The notes beneath the pieces were generated by a model, which saw nothing but the letters and a program-made list of their open reading frames with translations, was not told the origin of the DNA and ran no database searches. DNA of 64,000 bases from Protula sp. h YS-2021. Taxonomy: Eukaryota; Annelida; Polychaeta; Sabellida; Serpulidae. The stretch is from contig OX457026.1 in assembly GCA_949752745.1 (NCBI GenBank), forward strand, positions 45,229,239 to 45,293,238, given 5' to 3'. The position numbers and the translations under genes were made by a program. Positions 11,475 through 23,750 of this stretch are shown one piece after another (the first letter of the stretch is position 1; every line of letters begins with the position of its first letter).

Positions 11475-13157
11475 CTAGAACTGTGTCCGCTGGAACACGG
11501 ATACCCCGACCGAACTGCCTTATGGTATGGGAAATAGGGATTCCTAGAAGAGCAATTGTCTAGATGCATATTGTAACTACAGAAATGATAATTAATGTAT
11601 TAGACCTCCCACATGAAGGCCTAATAAAGAGGAAGAATTTCTGACAGATTACGGTGGAATAACTAGCGTCATAAATTACTGACAAGCTGTAATTTGACGA
11701 AGTTATGACAACTATATAACATATTGATGTCTAATTTTATAATTAGATGTGGTCGAAAGAGACTTGTTTAAGAGTTAGGAGTCACGGATTTTGAATGCAT
11801 CTGGTCCGCACTTAGCTAGCAGCATAAACTATATCTCATAAGTAAAAGCCCCTGACTTCCACAAGACAGTTTCTGGTTACATTATTAGATATGACACTGA
11901 TCAATTTTTGGCTATTTATGCACTCTATTGAGTAACAAGTGGCATGGTTGCGCGAAAACTGGAACATATTATGGGGCACGCAGCTTGCCGACGGTTGCTG
12001 TATAATGTGATCAGTCGTGCTCTAAATTAGTAGTAGAGAAGGTTTTTTTTAATTACCCAGGAGGGAAAAGAGGAGAAGAAAAAAGAAAAAAAAACTAGAT
12101 TGGCCAGTGTTTTTGTTAAAACAAAAACGGATATGTCTCCCCCGCCCCCAATCAGTCACGTAGAAAAACATCGCAGTAAACATTTCCACTACATATGGGT
12201 TCTTCTTGCCATGTTTCAGCCTAATCCAACAAACTGTTTCGGAGACATCGCAACAATTAGGCCAAAAAAGTTTAAAATCAAAAATTGAAAAAATTCGCCA
12301 AAAATACATTTTCCACGGAAATGAAGAAAAACTTCGAAGTAAACATTTACACGTTTTGTGAGTTCTTCTTGCCAAGTTTCAGCCTAATCCAACAAACCGT
12401 TTCGGAGATATCGCAACAATATGGCCAAAAAAGTTTAAATTGAAAAATTTAAAAAATCGCCAAAAATACATTTTCCACGGAAATGAAAAGAAACTTCGCT
12501 GTAAACATTTGTACTATATGTGGGTTATTCTTGCCACGTTTCAGCCTAATCAAAAAAAAATTGTTTGGGAGATATTGCAACAATATGGTAAAAAAAGTTA
12601 AAAATCAAAAATTGAAAAATTCGCCAAAAATACATTTTAAACGGAAATGAAGAAAAACTTCGCAGTAAACATTTACACGTTTGGTGAGTTCTTCTTGCCA
12701 AGTTTCAGCCTAATCCAACAAACCGTTTCGGAGATATCGCAACAATATGGCCAAAAAAAGTTCAAAATCAAAAATTTAAAAATTCGCCAAAAATACATTT
12801 TCAGCGAAAATGAAGTAAAACTTCACAGTAAACATTTACACTATATGTGTGTTGTTCTTGCCACGTTTCAGCGTAATCCAACAAACCGCTTTGGAGATAT
12901 AGCCTGTCAAAGTGAAAAAAAAATGCACGAAACCCCCCCCCCCCCTATGTTCAAAAATTTGCCAAAAATAGAATTTTTGAGGAAACGAAAAATAAATACC
13001 ACGGGCATCATCTAGACATGTACCCCAATATGTATGTATGTTTTGAGAAAAATCGACTCATTAATTTCATAAGAACTCACTGCGGACAGACGGCAGGACG
13101 GACGGACGGACACATCAAATGCTATATATGTCTCCCTTAGGGGGAGACATATAAAAA
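11475..13157 (+). mobile_element. Pearl-like tandem-core element with terminal hairpin
   Basis: It starts CTAGAACTGTGTCCGCTGG. The core at about 12120-12960 contains five to six ~162-bp units marked by GCCTAATCCAACAAACCG, TTCGGAGATATCGCAACAAT and TTCGCCAAAAATACATTTT. Then follow GACAGACGGCAGGACGGACG and the perfect hairpin TATATGTCTCCC/GGGAGACATATA at 13125-13153. It has head, tandem core, ACGG tetramer tract and hairpin, the complete plan of the class. No protein is encoded. It lies in the EPG5 w8-w9 intron. Confidence 0.65.
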
Positions 13158-13603
13158 CTCGATGGGTCAGTCAACCACAGCCAAACTAAGTGGGTTAAAA
13201 AACCCATCTCTCATAAGTAACACCGCGGTAACAGGTAGAAGAGGTGAAAACACCAAAATATTAATATATAATGTAAATTCTTTCTTTCATACTTGCTTTT
13301 CAGCACGTTTCAAATAAAATGTACATTTGGCTGGCAGACATTCGAAGTCTACCTGGAACCGAGAAGGCGTTCGTTTTGTTTTTAGACACAAAAATGGTGG
13401 GGTTACATAACTTCGGCATTCACCGATAGATTACACAGAGTTGAAAATTTCACCACCTTACGCCTTCGGGAAAGAAGAGTAAAAATTTTAAACGCATTAA
13501 CACAGGCATACACTGTCATATATTGCCATAAAGTGCCTTTGTAACTGTCCTGCTGTCATATAACAAATGCATTTTGTTAGGCAGGTATATACTAAATTCT
13601 TAC

Positions 13604-13764
13604 CTTCCTGTTAGTATAGGTCTGTGGAGATACAAGAGAAAGAATCGCTGCCACACGAGAGGCAGGACGGGGTCGCTCGCCGGCGTGTCAATGGCCAGCT
13701 GCGCCCACCGGTAAATCAACAGCTTCTGTTGTTCAACTCTTTTGCCTTTGTTCTTACTCACAAT
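13604..13764 (-). CDS. EPG5: EPG5 exon w8
   Basis: This 161-nt exon follows the acceptor ATTTTGTAG and ends at GGAAG|GTAAGA, a strong donor. It encodes [27 protein letters not shown] and [16 protein letters not shown], the best-conserved EPG5 stretch in the window. It starts in phase 0 and leaves AG, which the first base of w9 completes to AGT. It is too short to be noticed as a stand-alone long ORF, so it was found by reading the splice signals and the family motif. Confidence 0.95.
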
Positions 13765-14330
13765 CTACAAAATAAAGAAAAATGGTAGTTAAAATATTGA
13801 GATTTTACGTGAAGCCTTACAAGTCTGCTTTACGCATATTTGCGTTGTTATTAATGGTGAAATATTACATGAAAAGAGGAACCGATAGTCGGACAAATCT
13901 GGAATCCCCAACGGTTAACAAATCTGCATGTCACCCTCTTAACTATAACAAAATTGTATCTGTATCTACAGCGTTTAAAATTAACTGACAACTGCGAAAA
14001 AATAAATCTCACGATTTTTTTATCCCCCATGTGTGATTGGATTTCGACAATCGCAAATAAAACCAGGTAGAGCAGTCAGTGCACACATATACCACCCATT
14101 TTCAGTTAAGACCTATTTAATTTTTTGTTTTTGTAAAGAAGTGCCTCCCGATCTCTTTATCATTTACTAACACATCTCCCTGAATCAACTGAATCACATT
14201 TCTATATTTCTTGCTGTGGGCGTACCATTTTAGTTTTACATAACGCTGCCAAGTTAAAGTGGGTTGTGACCTACATAATGCAGTACAGACGAAACCGGTT
14301 AATCTCATAGCCAATTTGCCAAGCCCTGTT

Positions 14331-14364
14331 ATGCGTTTATCCGATATATGCGTTTATCCGGAGT
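14331..14364. repeat. Short ATGCGTTTATCCGG block
   Basis: Two copies of TTATGCGTTTATCCG lie in tandem. A larger, diverged set of the same ~15-bp unit is at 22770-22980. See the findings for a possible relation. Confidence 0.5.
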
Positions 14365-14661
14365 ACTGTTGGGGTGCCTATTTTTTTCATTTGCGATAGT
14401 TGTTAGACATACACCCCGCCCCTCCTCAATTTCTTCTTGGCTGCGTATTTAAATGATGACTTTGCGCTCACGGTTATCTGAGGCAACCTGGGGATTAAGG
14501 GTTTCGGGCCATTATTTAGTGAGAGCTCAGGCAGCGCGAGGATTAGGAGTTGCAGGCCATTATCTAGCGTCAACTAAGGCAGTGGGATTAAGGATAAAGG
14601 TCATTATGTTAATGTCCACTTCTTTTGTTTTCTCCGATGACTTATTTTGAAGAACGAGGCA

Positions 14662-14764
14662 AACAAAGTCGCACCTCATTTGTGAGGCAGGGCATTCTCA
14701 AAAATAACGACCCGGTACACAGGTCATTCTTTTTGAGAATGCCCTGCAAGGTGTGACTTTGTTT
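14662..14764. repeat. Inverted repeat (snapback)
   Basis: The arms at 14662-14705 and 14729-14764 match imperfectly: ACAAAGTCGCACCT pairs with AGGTGTGACTTTGT, and GCAGGGCATTCTCAAAAA with its complement. The loop is short. Its GCATTCTCA motif also occurs in the inverted repeat at 15627. Confidence 0.7.
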
Positions 14765-15237
14765 TCATTGTTGTTTAAATTGAATCATTAAAAACAAAAG
14801 ACATAGTCATTGATCAAATGGAATTTTAAAAGGAATCAAACATCAAGAATCTTCGCCTTGAAAAAAAATGATTTATTTAAACTTAAAAACATATATCCCT
14901 TAACAAATATTCTAATGCCTAAATACCTGACGAATTCTTTAGTTTTTATTGGAGTTGGGGGGGGGGGGGGGTCTGATGAAAGAGATATATCGACACAGGC
15001 GTTCAACAGCCGTCGTGATTTAGTCGCGACGAAAATGACAAAACGCATCTCATTTTCTACGTTAAATATTCGTCGACAGACGTCGTGATCTCAAAAGACG
15101 TTTGATAGACGTCAGAATGATCACTTAATCGATTTTTTTTTTCTCGATTCAAATCTCGAGCAAAACGCTAGAATTTTACGACGAGTAACATTAACTTAAA
15201 CAGAAGAAAGTAGAAGCTCAAATAAATTACCTTGTAG

Positions 15238-15441
15238 CTAATGTCGGAATTCATTTTCAAAAATTATGTAAGGTCCATCCGGTTTTAACATGCTTGTGGT
15301 ATCGATAGATCCGGCAGGCTCGTTAACATTATATACTTGAATAAATCCATCAATGTCCAATCCAATGTCAAAATTCCCAGACTCCCTCTGCAATTCAGAA
15401 GGAGTCTGGGTAAAAAACATCATTTTCTGAATCGTCCTCAT
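15238..15441 (-). CDS. Unrecognised short ORF, possible gene or transposon fragment
   Basis: A 67-codon frame has protein-like composition, for example NFDIGLDIDGFIQVYNVNE and DGPYIIFENEF, and lacks the low complexity seen elsewhere. I do not recognise the family. A GTAATT follows just after the stop, but no splice partner is evident. It sits in the 25-kb EPG5 intron, between two snapback sequences. It could be a remnant of a transposase or a chance frame. Confidence 0.3.
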   Translation of the reverse strand: MRTIQKMMFFTQTPSELQRESGNFDIGLDIDGFIQVYNVNEPAGSIDTTSMLKPDGPYIIFENEFRH

Positions 15442-15626
15442 TATTAATTTTGTACCAAAAAAAAAGCTCGTGTTGACTCTTGCATTAACTAGGTAGTTAT
15501 GAATGATCGTTCAGTTTTTTATACCCTGTCATGATTGTTATTCTTTATTTGTCACCTTAATCGCAGAACAATAGGGGGTGACGGGCCGAGGGAGGCGGGG
15601 CCAATTCGTCTGGTACATGGACATTA

Positions 15627-15763
15627 AGTATGAGAATGCCTTCCTTCTCGGTAAACTCTATTTTCATGGCCCTGTCTATTCACACCTCGGGCTGACGCCC
15701 TCGGTATGAATAGACAGGGCCATGAAAATAGAGAATACCTCGAAGTCAGGCATTCTCATACTA
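15627..15763. repeat. Long near-perfect inverted repeat
   Basis: The left arm 15627-15693 and right arm 15698-15763 pair through AGTATGAGAATGCCT and, more perfectly, through CTCTATTTTCATGGCCCTGT plus CTATTCA. The loop is only a few bases. It is probably the two ends of a MITE brought together or a small foldback element. Confidence 0.8.
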
Positions 15764-16099
15764 GTGAGAGCTGAGAGAGTGCGGTGATTAAAAAGTCCGT
15801 TAACAACCGCGGGTGGGGTTGGTACATGTACACAATGGGTCAAGCAAACAGAACAGAATGCATTAGATAAACTAGACCGATTTCGCCACCGAGTGACGAA
15901 ATTAACGCTTGGAAGCAGTCAGTTAGAATGTTAAACATATAATTTATCGTTAATACACTTTTGTCGAGCTTCATTCCCATGGTTAGGCATAACCTGTTCA
16001 CTAATTACTGCATTCCTTTTGTTTTATGTCCACGCTCGCTCAGCTGTGACAAACCTCGAAGTCACACAGTACCCCTTCGTTATCGCTGCTTTGATCCCA

Positions 16100-16660
16100 T
16101 CTCCTTTTTTTGAACTTGACCATGACAAAGGTCAAGGAAACCGAGGTACCTCTTATGGATCGTTGTTTAGGTCCAAAGGACCGAAAATGAGCTTAAAATC
16201 GTTCTATCTCTAACCGTTTTCGAGATAATAGTCAACTTCCGGTTTTTTTTACCTTGACTGTGACCCAGAAGGTCAAGGTCACTGAGGTACCTCTTATGTG
16301 ACGTTGTTTAGGCCCAAAGGGTAGAAAATGAGCTTAAAATCGTTCTATCTTTAACCGTTTTCCAGATAATAGTCAACTTCCGGCTTTTGACCTTGACCGT
16401 GACCCAGAAGGTCAAGGAAACCGAGGTACCTCTTATGTATCGTTGCTTAGGCCCAAAGGGTAGAAAATGAGCTCAAAATCACTCTTATCTCTAACCGTTT
16501 TCGAGATAATAGTCAACTTCCGGTTTTTGACCTTGACCGTGACCCAGAAGGTCATGTTCACCGAGGTACCTCCTATGTGACGTTGGTTAGGCCCAAAGGG
16601 TCGAAAATGAGCTTAAAATCGTTCTATCTCTAACCGTATTCGAGATAATGGACAATTTGT
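16100..16660. repeat. ~139-bp tandem array with TGACCTTGACC / TCAAGGTCA motifs (unit 1)
   Basis: Four units each carry GACCTTGACCGTGACCCAGA, AGGTCAAGG, CCGAGGTACCTC, and ACTTCCGG before the next unit. The corresponding arrays of units 2 and 3 are at about 18440-19300 and 20590-21470. Confidence 0.85.
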
Positions 16661-17189
16661 CTCTAAGGGATTTCAATATACAAAAGTCACATGACCCTGA
16701 CCTTGACACTGAATGTCGAGATTCCATCAATGATGTTACTGCCTACTGGCACTGTTCACGTGTTGATACAAGGATTTGAGCGCTATTTCCAGCAAGTTTT
16801 CGTGATGGAAGAGGTTTTTGAAAAATATTTTGAAGGTCAAGGTCAAAACAATTTGCGGATTTCACGAAAACTCATTACCCTCTATGTTTCTGCCAAATGC
16901 CGTCTTTCTACTACAAACCGTGTAGGAGGAGTTTTCTGGAAACCAGTTTGTGGTAAAAAAACTTTGACCGAAATTTGACCTTGACCTTGAAGGTCAAGGT
17001 AAAAAAAATTGAGGATTTCACGACATCTCATCACCCTCTATCTCTGTGCCAAATTTCATCGTCCTATGTCAAATAGCGTAGGAGTTTTCTGGAAACCTCC
17101 GTGACGAAAAAAAAAAGAAGGAATAAACGGCCAGAATTCTTTGCAAAGCATACCCATTTGCAAACTATGTTTGCAAGTGGGAATAACCC

Positions 17190-18130
17190 CGTAGAACATT
17201 CAACCCTTTAATTTAACACTAACTACTCCCTGCCCCCCCCCCCCCCCACACACACACACTCACTGTAAACAGATTCCTGTTTCAATGGCATTTTAAACTT
17301 TTTATTAAGTCAACGAATACCTCCTTTTCGAGTGGCTCTTCCATATCCTGCACAGAACTTTGTAAAACACAAGGGCAAACAGCTTTTATAATCAGCTTTG
17401 TCAAATAAATAACTTGCAAAAGACTATAAAATTTAAGAAGTAACTTGTTCTCTTTGTAATCAAAAACGCAGTCGGCTGCTTTATAAAAAAACACTTAAGT
17501 ACACTCGCGAAAATGAGTACCATGAAGGCAGCATTGCATGCGCACAGTGATGGGAGCCTTTCTGTATCAGCCAGTTACAGCAAGCATTTCTTATTTATGC
17601 TTATCCTTATTTGGCACACATACCGCAGATAGCTATTGCGAGTATTGCAGTATCTGTTTACTTGCTGACCTTGTGATGGCAGTATTTTGTTTACGTATTT
17701 TGGGGTGGGGTGGGGCGTTTTACAGGGCGTTGGGTAGTTTAAAGTTATTTTTAACTGCCAATTCGCATACAACTAAGCTTTCTGTATACTGTGCGCAAAA
17801 ATCTCGCTTTAAAACCGACCAGGAACAGAAAACGTAGAAATGACGTCAGAATTACGCAATACGTAAAAAATAGTGCTATCACGGTGTTCTTTGTCAAAAA
17901 GTAGTCTCATGACGTATTTAGCTCCAAACCTCTAGATCCAGCGGTTTTGGAGATATTAAGCTATGAAATCTGCGTGACGTCACAAGACGCAGATGATGAC
18001 GTCATAGGTCAATAAAATATTCATTTAGCACCACTTCGCATAGTCGACTTCATGTGTGCCAAATTTCATTCTTCTAGCTTCAGCCGTTTCGGAGGAGATG
18101 TCTGGAAACCGACGGGGACTTTGCGTGAAA
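17190..18130. repeat. Macro-repeat spacer with TGACGTCA palindromes
   Basis: Copies are at 17190-18130, 19310-20275 and 21480-22425. Each holds TGACGTCACAAGACGC and GATGATGACGTCAT, full cAMP-response-element palindromes, besides GTTTTGGAGATATTAAGCTA and GCCGTTTCGGAGGAGATG. No gene is present. Confidence 0.7.
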
Positions 18131-21100
18131 AAAAAATAAAGAAGAAAAAAAACAAAAAACTAACAAAACTAGACCGATTTCGCCACCTAGTGACGAAATT
18201 AACGCTTGGAAGCAGTCAGTTAGAATGTTAAACATATAATTTATCGTTAGTACACTTTTGTATGGAGAGTTTTCAATATTGTGCGATTTATCGAGCTTCA
18301 TTCCCATGGTTAGGCATAACCTGTTCACTAATTACTGCGTCCCTTTTGTTTTATGTCCACACTCGCTCAGCTGTGACAAACCTCGAAGCCACACAATACC
18401 CCTTCGTTATCGCTGCTTTGATCCAATCTCCTTTTTTTGACCTTGATCATGACAAAGGTCAAGGAAACCGAGGCATCGCTTATGTATCGTTGTTTAGGTC
18501 CAAAGGATCGAAAATGAGCTTAAAATCGTTCTATCTCTAACCGTTTTCGAGATAATAGTCAACTTCCGGCTTTTTACCTTGACTGTGACCCAGAAGGTCA
18601 AGGTCACCGAGGTTCCTCTTATGTGACGTTGTTTAGGCCCAAAGGGTAGAAAATGAGCTCAAAATCGTTCTATCTTTAACCGTTTTCGAGATAATAGTCA
18701 ACTTCCGGTTTTTGACCTTGACCGTGACCCAGAAGGTCAAGGAAACCGAGGTATCTCTTATGTATCGTTCTTTAGGTCCAAAGGATCGAAAATGAGCTTA
18801 AAAGCGTTCTATCTCTAACCGTTTTCGAGATAATAGTCAACTTCCGGTTTTTTACCTTGACCGTGACCCAGAAGGTCATGTTCACCGAGTTACCTCTTAT
18901 GTGACGTTGGTTAGGCCCAAAGGGTCGAAAATGAGCTTTAAATCGTTCTATCTTTAACCGTTTTCGAGATAATAGTCAACTTCCGGTTTTTGGCCTTGAC
19001 CGTGACCCAGAAGGTCATGTTCACCGAGGTACCTCTTACGTGACGTTGATTAGGCCCAAAGGGTCGAAAATGAGCTTAAAATCGTTCTATCTCTAACCGT
19101 TTTCGAGATAATAGGCAACTTCCTTTTTACCTTGACCGTGACCCAGAAGGTCAAGGTCACCGAGATACGTCTTATGTAACGTTGTTTAGGCCCAAAGGGT
19201 CGAAAATGAGTCCCAAATCGCTCTATCTCTAACCGCTTTCGAGATAATAGTCAACTTCCGGTTTTTGACCTTGACCGTGACCCAGAAAGTCATATTTTGA
19301 ATAACCCCGTAGAACATTCAACCCTTTAATTGAACACTAACTACTCCCTGCCCCCCCCCCCCCACACACACACACACTCACTGTAAACAGATTCCTGTTT
19401 CAATGGCATTTTAAACTTTTTATTAAGTCAACGAATACCTACTTTTCGAGTGGCTCTTCATTATCCTGCACAGAACTTTGTAAAACACAAGGACAAACAG
19501 CTTTTATAATCAGCTTTGTCAAATAAATAACTTGCAAAAGACTATGAAATTTAAGAAGCAACTTGTTCTCTTTGTAATCAAAAACGCAGTCGGCTGCTTT
19601 ATGAAAAAAAACACTTAAGTACACTCCAGCGATAAGCGCAGCGAAAATGAGTACCATGAAGGCAGCATTGCATGCGCACAGTTATGGGAGCCTTTCTGTA
19701 TCAGCCAGTTACAGCAAGCATTGCTTATTGATGCTTATCCTTATTTGGCACACATACCGCAGATAGCTACTGCGAGTATTGCAGTATCTGTTTACTTGCT
19801 GACCTTGTGATGGCAGTATTTTCTTTACGTATTTTGTGGGTGGGGTGGGGCGTTTTACAGGGCGTTTGGCAGTTAAAAGTTACTTTTAACCGTCAATTCG
19901 TATACAACTAAGCTTTCTGTATACTGTGCGAAAAAATCCCGCTTTAAAACCGATCAGGAACAGAAAACGTAGAAATAACGTCAGAATTACGCAATACGTA
20001 AAAAATAGTACTATCACGGTGTTCTTTGTCAAAAAGTAGTCTCATGACATATTTAGCTCCAAACCTCTAGATCCAGCGGTTTTGGAGATATTAAGCTATT
20101 AAATCGGCATGACGTCACAAGACGCAGATGATGACGTCATAGTCAATAAAAAATTCATTTAGCACCACTTCGCATAGTCGACTTCAAGTGTGCCAAATTT
20201 CATTCTTCTAGCTTCAGCCGTTTCGGAGGAGATGTCTGGAAACCGACGCGGACTTTTGCGTTAAAAAAAAATGAAGAAAAAAAACAAAAAAAACAAACCA
20301 AAAAACTAACAAAACTAGACCGATTTCGCCACCTAGTGACGAAATTAACGCTTGGAAGCAGTCAGTTAGAATGTTAACATATAATTTATCGTTAATACAC
20401 TTTTTGCATGGAGAGTTTTCAATATTGTGCGATTTATTGAGCTTCATTCCCATCATGGTTAGGCATAACCTGTTCACTAATTACTGCGTCCCTTTTGTTT
20501 TATGTCCACACTCGCTCAGCTGTGACAAACCTCGAAGTCACACAATACCCCTTCGTTATCGCTGCTTTGATCCAATCTCCTTTTTTTGACCTTGACCATG
20601 ACAAAGGTCAAGGAAACCGAGGTACCTCTTATGTATCGTTGTTTAGGTCCAAAGGATCGAAAATGAGCTTAAAATCGTTCTATCTCTAACGTTTTCGAGA
20701 TAATAGTCAACTTCCGGTTTTTTACCTTGATCGTGACCAGAAGGTCAAGGACACCGAGGTACCTCTTATGTATCGTTGGTTAGGTCCAAAGGATCGAAAA
20801 TGAGCTTAAAATCGTTCTATCTCCAACCGTTTTCGAGATAATAGTCAACTTCCGGTTTTTGACCTTGACCGTGACCCAGAAGGTCGTGTTTACCGAGGTA
20901 CCTCTATGTGACGTTGGTTAGGCCCAAAGGGCCGAAAAAGAGCTCAAAATCGTTCTATCTCTAACCGTTTTCGAGATAATAGTCAACTTCCGGTTTTTGA
21001 CCTTGACCGTGACCCAGAAGGTCATGTTCACCGAGGTACCTCTTATGTGACGTTGGTTAGGCCCAAAGGGTCGAAAATGAGCTTAAAATCGTTCTCTCTC

Positions 21101-22418
21101 TAACCGTTTTCCAGATAATAGTCAACTTCCTTTTTTGACTTGACCGTGACCCAGAAGGTAAGGAAACCGCGGTACCTCTTATGTAAGGGTCAAGGTCACC
21201 GAGATACATCTTATGTAACGTTGCTTAGGCCAAAGGGTCGAAAATGAGTCCCAAATCGCTCTATCTCTAACCGTTTTCGAAATAACAGTCAACTTCCAGT
21301 TTTTGACCTTGACCGTGACCCAGAAGGTAAGGAAACCGCGGTACCTCTTATGTAACGTTGTTTAGGCCCAAAGGGTCGAAAATGAGCTCAAATCGCTCTA
21401 TCTCTAACCGTTTTCGAGATAATAGTCAACTCCCGTTTTTGACCTTGACCGTGACCCAGAAAGTCATATTTTGAATAACCCCGTAGAACATTCAACCCTT
21501 TAATTGAACACTAACTACTGCCTGCCCCCCCCCCCCCCCCCCCACACACACACTCACTGTAAACAGATTCCTGTTTCAATGGCATTTTAAACTTTTTATT
21601 AAGTCAACGAATACCTACTTTTCGAGTGGCTCTTCCTTATCCTGCACAGAACTTTGTAAAACACAAGGACAAACAGCTTTTATAATCAGCTTTGTCAAAT
21701 AAATAACTTGCAAAAGACTATGAAATTTAAGAAGCAACTTGTTCTCTTTGTAATCAAAAACGCAGTCGGCTGCTTTATGAAAAAAAAAACACTTAAGTAC
21801 ACTCCAGTATGAGTGCCATGAAGGCAGCATTGCATGCGCACAGTGATGGGAGCCTTTCTGTATCAGCCAGTTACAGCAACATTGCTTATTTATGCTTATC
21901 ATTATTTGGCACACATAACGCAAATAGCTACTGCGAGTACTACAGTATCTGTTTACTTGCTGACCTTGTGATGGCAGTATTTTGTTTACGTATTTTGGGG
22001 TGGGGTGGGGCGTTTTACAGGGCGTTTGGCAGTTAAAAGTTACTTTTAACCGTCAATTCGTATACAACTAAGCTTTCTGTATACTGTGCGCAAAAATCCC
22101 GCTTTAAAACCGACCAGGAACAGAAAACGTAGAAATGACGTCAGAATTACGCAATACGTAAAAAATAGTGCTATCACGGTGTTATTTGTCAAAAAGTAGT
22201 CTCATGACGTATTTAGCTCCGAACCTCTAGATCCAGCGGTTTTGGAGATATTAAGCTATGAAATCTGCGTGACGTCACAAGACGCAGATGATGACGTCAT
22301 AGGTCAATAAAAAATTCATTTAGCACCACTTCGCATAGTCGACTTTAAGTGTGCCAAATTTCATTCTTCTAGCTTCAGCCGTTTCGGAGGAGATGTCTGG
22401 AAACCGACGCGGACTTTT

Positions 22419-22712
22419 TTGCGTGAAAAAAAAATGAAGAAAAAAAAAACAAAAAAAAAACAAAAAACTAACAAAAAAAGGAAAAAAAAGAGGTACTTTC
22501 ACCTCCACAATTCGAGGAAAAACAATAACTTCTTGGAACGAAGTTCCAAGCGTAAAAAAGGAAAAAAAAGAGGTACTTTAACACCCACAATTCGAGGAAA
22601 AACAATAACTTCTTGGAACGAAGTTCCAAGCGTTAAAAAGGAAAAAAAAAGAGGTACTTTAACCCCCACAATTCGAGGAAAAACAATAACTTCTTGGAAC
22701 GAAGTTCCAAGC
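22419..22712. repeat. Three tandem ~80-bp units each with a perfect hairpin
   Basis: The hairpin CTTGGAACGAAGTTCCAAG occurs at 22532, 22612 and 22693, each preceded by an A-rich tract, GAGGTACTTT and ATTCGAGGAAAAACAATAAC. It closes the third macro-repeat unit. The lysine-rich open frame across it is an artefact of the purine tract. Confidence 0.85.
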
Positions 22713-22769
22713 GTTAATAAACGAGGAGCAGCTCACTCCCTTAGTTTGCTTTAAGTGTATCACTTTTTA

Positions 22770-22980
22770 GATGGTCACCCAGAATTATGCAATTAACCGG
22801 CATGCTTCCCATTTTAACGTGAAAAAACTATGCGTTTATCCAGTTTATGCGATTAAGCGGTATGCAATTATCCGGTTAAATTTCCAATAGATAGCATTGG
22901 AAATGGTTTGGGATTTGCGAATAATATGCAGTTACCAGATTTATGCGTTTAACCGGTATGCGATTAACTGATTTCATCTG
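22770..22980. repeat. Diverged ATGCGTTTATCCGG minisatellite
   Basis: Several ~15-bp units (TATGCGATTAAGCGG, TATGCAATTATCCGG, TATGCGTTTAACCGG) are arranged head to tail in two clusters. The same unit is at 14331. From 22981 to 23740 I see only a C/G tract around 23300 with TTTGCGTCCC motifs. Confidence 0.55.
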
Positions 22981-23750
22981 TACAACTGGAATTGAACCAT
23001 CACCAAGGAATTCATTACGTAACACCATTCAGTGAGCCGTGCAAAGAAACGCAGATAAAAACGCTATGATGCGATGGCTTGTGCTGGGCAGTCAGTGTTT
23101 TGAACTACAAAATGCCTCAAGTAACAACACAAGTTTACTTACGGTACTAAGTTGATCACTAAGTCTGCAGGAGAGAGATAGAGGGGGGAGGGGGTAAGCC
23201 AAGAGACATATATACTATGTAATAATTTTTACATAACCAAGGTTTTACCTCAATTTCAAAATCTTTGCGTCCAAGGGACGCAACGCTTTCATATTTTTGC
23301 GCCCCCCCCCCCATGATTTTTTTGCGTCCCCCAATTTGCACCCTGATTTGTTTGTGTCCCCTTGTTTGAATAAGCACAAAGGGTGTGTGTGTTTGTGGGT
23401 GGGATAAGAGGTAACACGTGCAGTTGCAGTTCACACTATTTTTTATTACCAAACCAAGAAAATTCTAAAAGCAATGAATTCTCATCTAACCAGGCCTGCT
23501 TTTCATAATTTTAAACAATCGGGCAGCGTTCGGAAAATCAGATTGTTCTATGGCTCGTCCCTTCAGTTTAATGAACAATAAACGGTTCAACCACTCAGGG
23601 TTTGGTCTGTTTCTGTTTTTATTGCGTTTTAAACCAAAAATCTTCTTTCACATGGAACAGACGAAACCGGTATAACCAGGGCCAGTTTGCACAGCAACGC
23701 AAAATCGGGAAACTGAATATGGAATCGTTAATGAGCATTTTTGCAAAAGC

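Larger units (their letters stand above)
15872..22431. repeat. Three-fold macro-repeat (2.1-2.3 kb units)
   Basis: Three direct units begin at 15872, 18169 and 20315, each with CTAGACCGATTTCGCCACC, a hairpin whose arms are TTTCG and CGAAA. Each unit has a ~139-bp tandem array rich in GACCTTGACC, then a ~950-bp spacer that starts AATAACCCCGTAGAACATTC (17182, 19300, 21474) and contains a poly-C tract and CA repeats. Unit 1 alone has an extra 500-bp region and a hairpin ending GTGGGAATAA at 17154-17186; in units 2 and 3 the spacer is fused directly to the array. The related array element at 46665-48849 is in the opposite orientation. Confidence 0.85.

Noticed and set aside
22419..22754. Lysine-rich 111-codon protein
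   Set aside because: Reads through A-rich tracts and three hairpin copies; no family resemblance.
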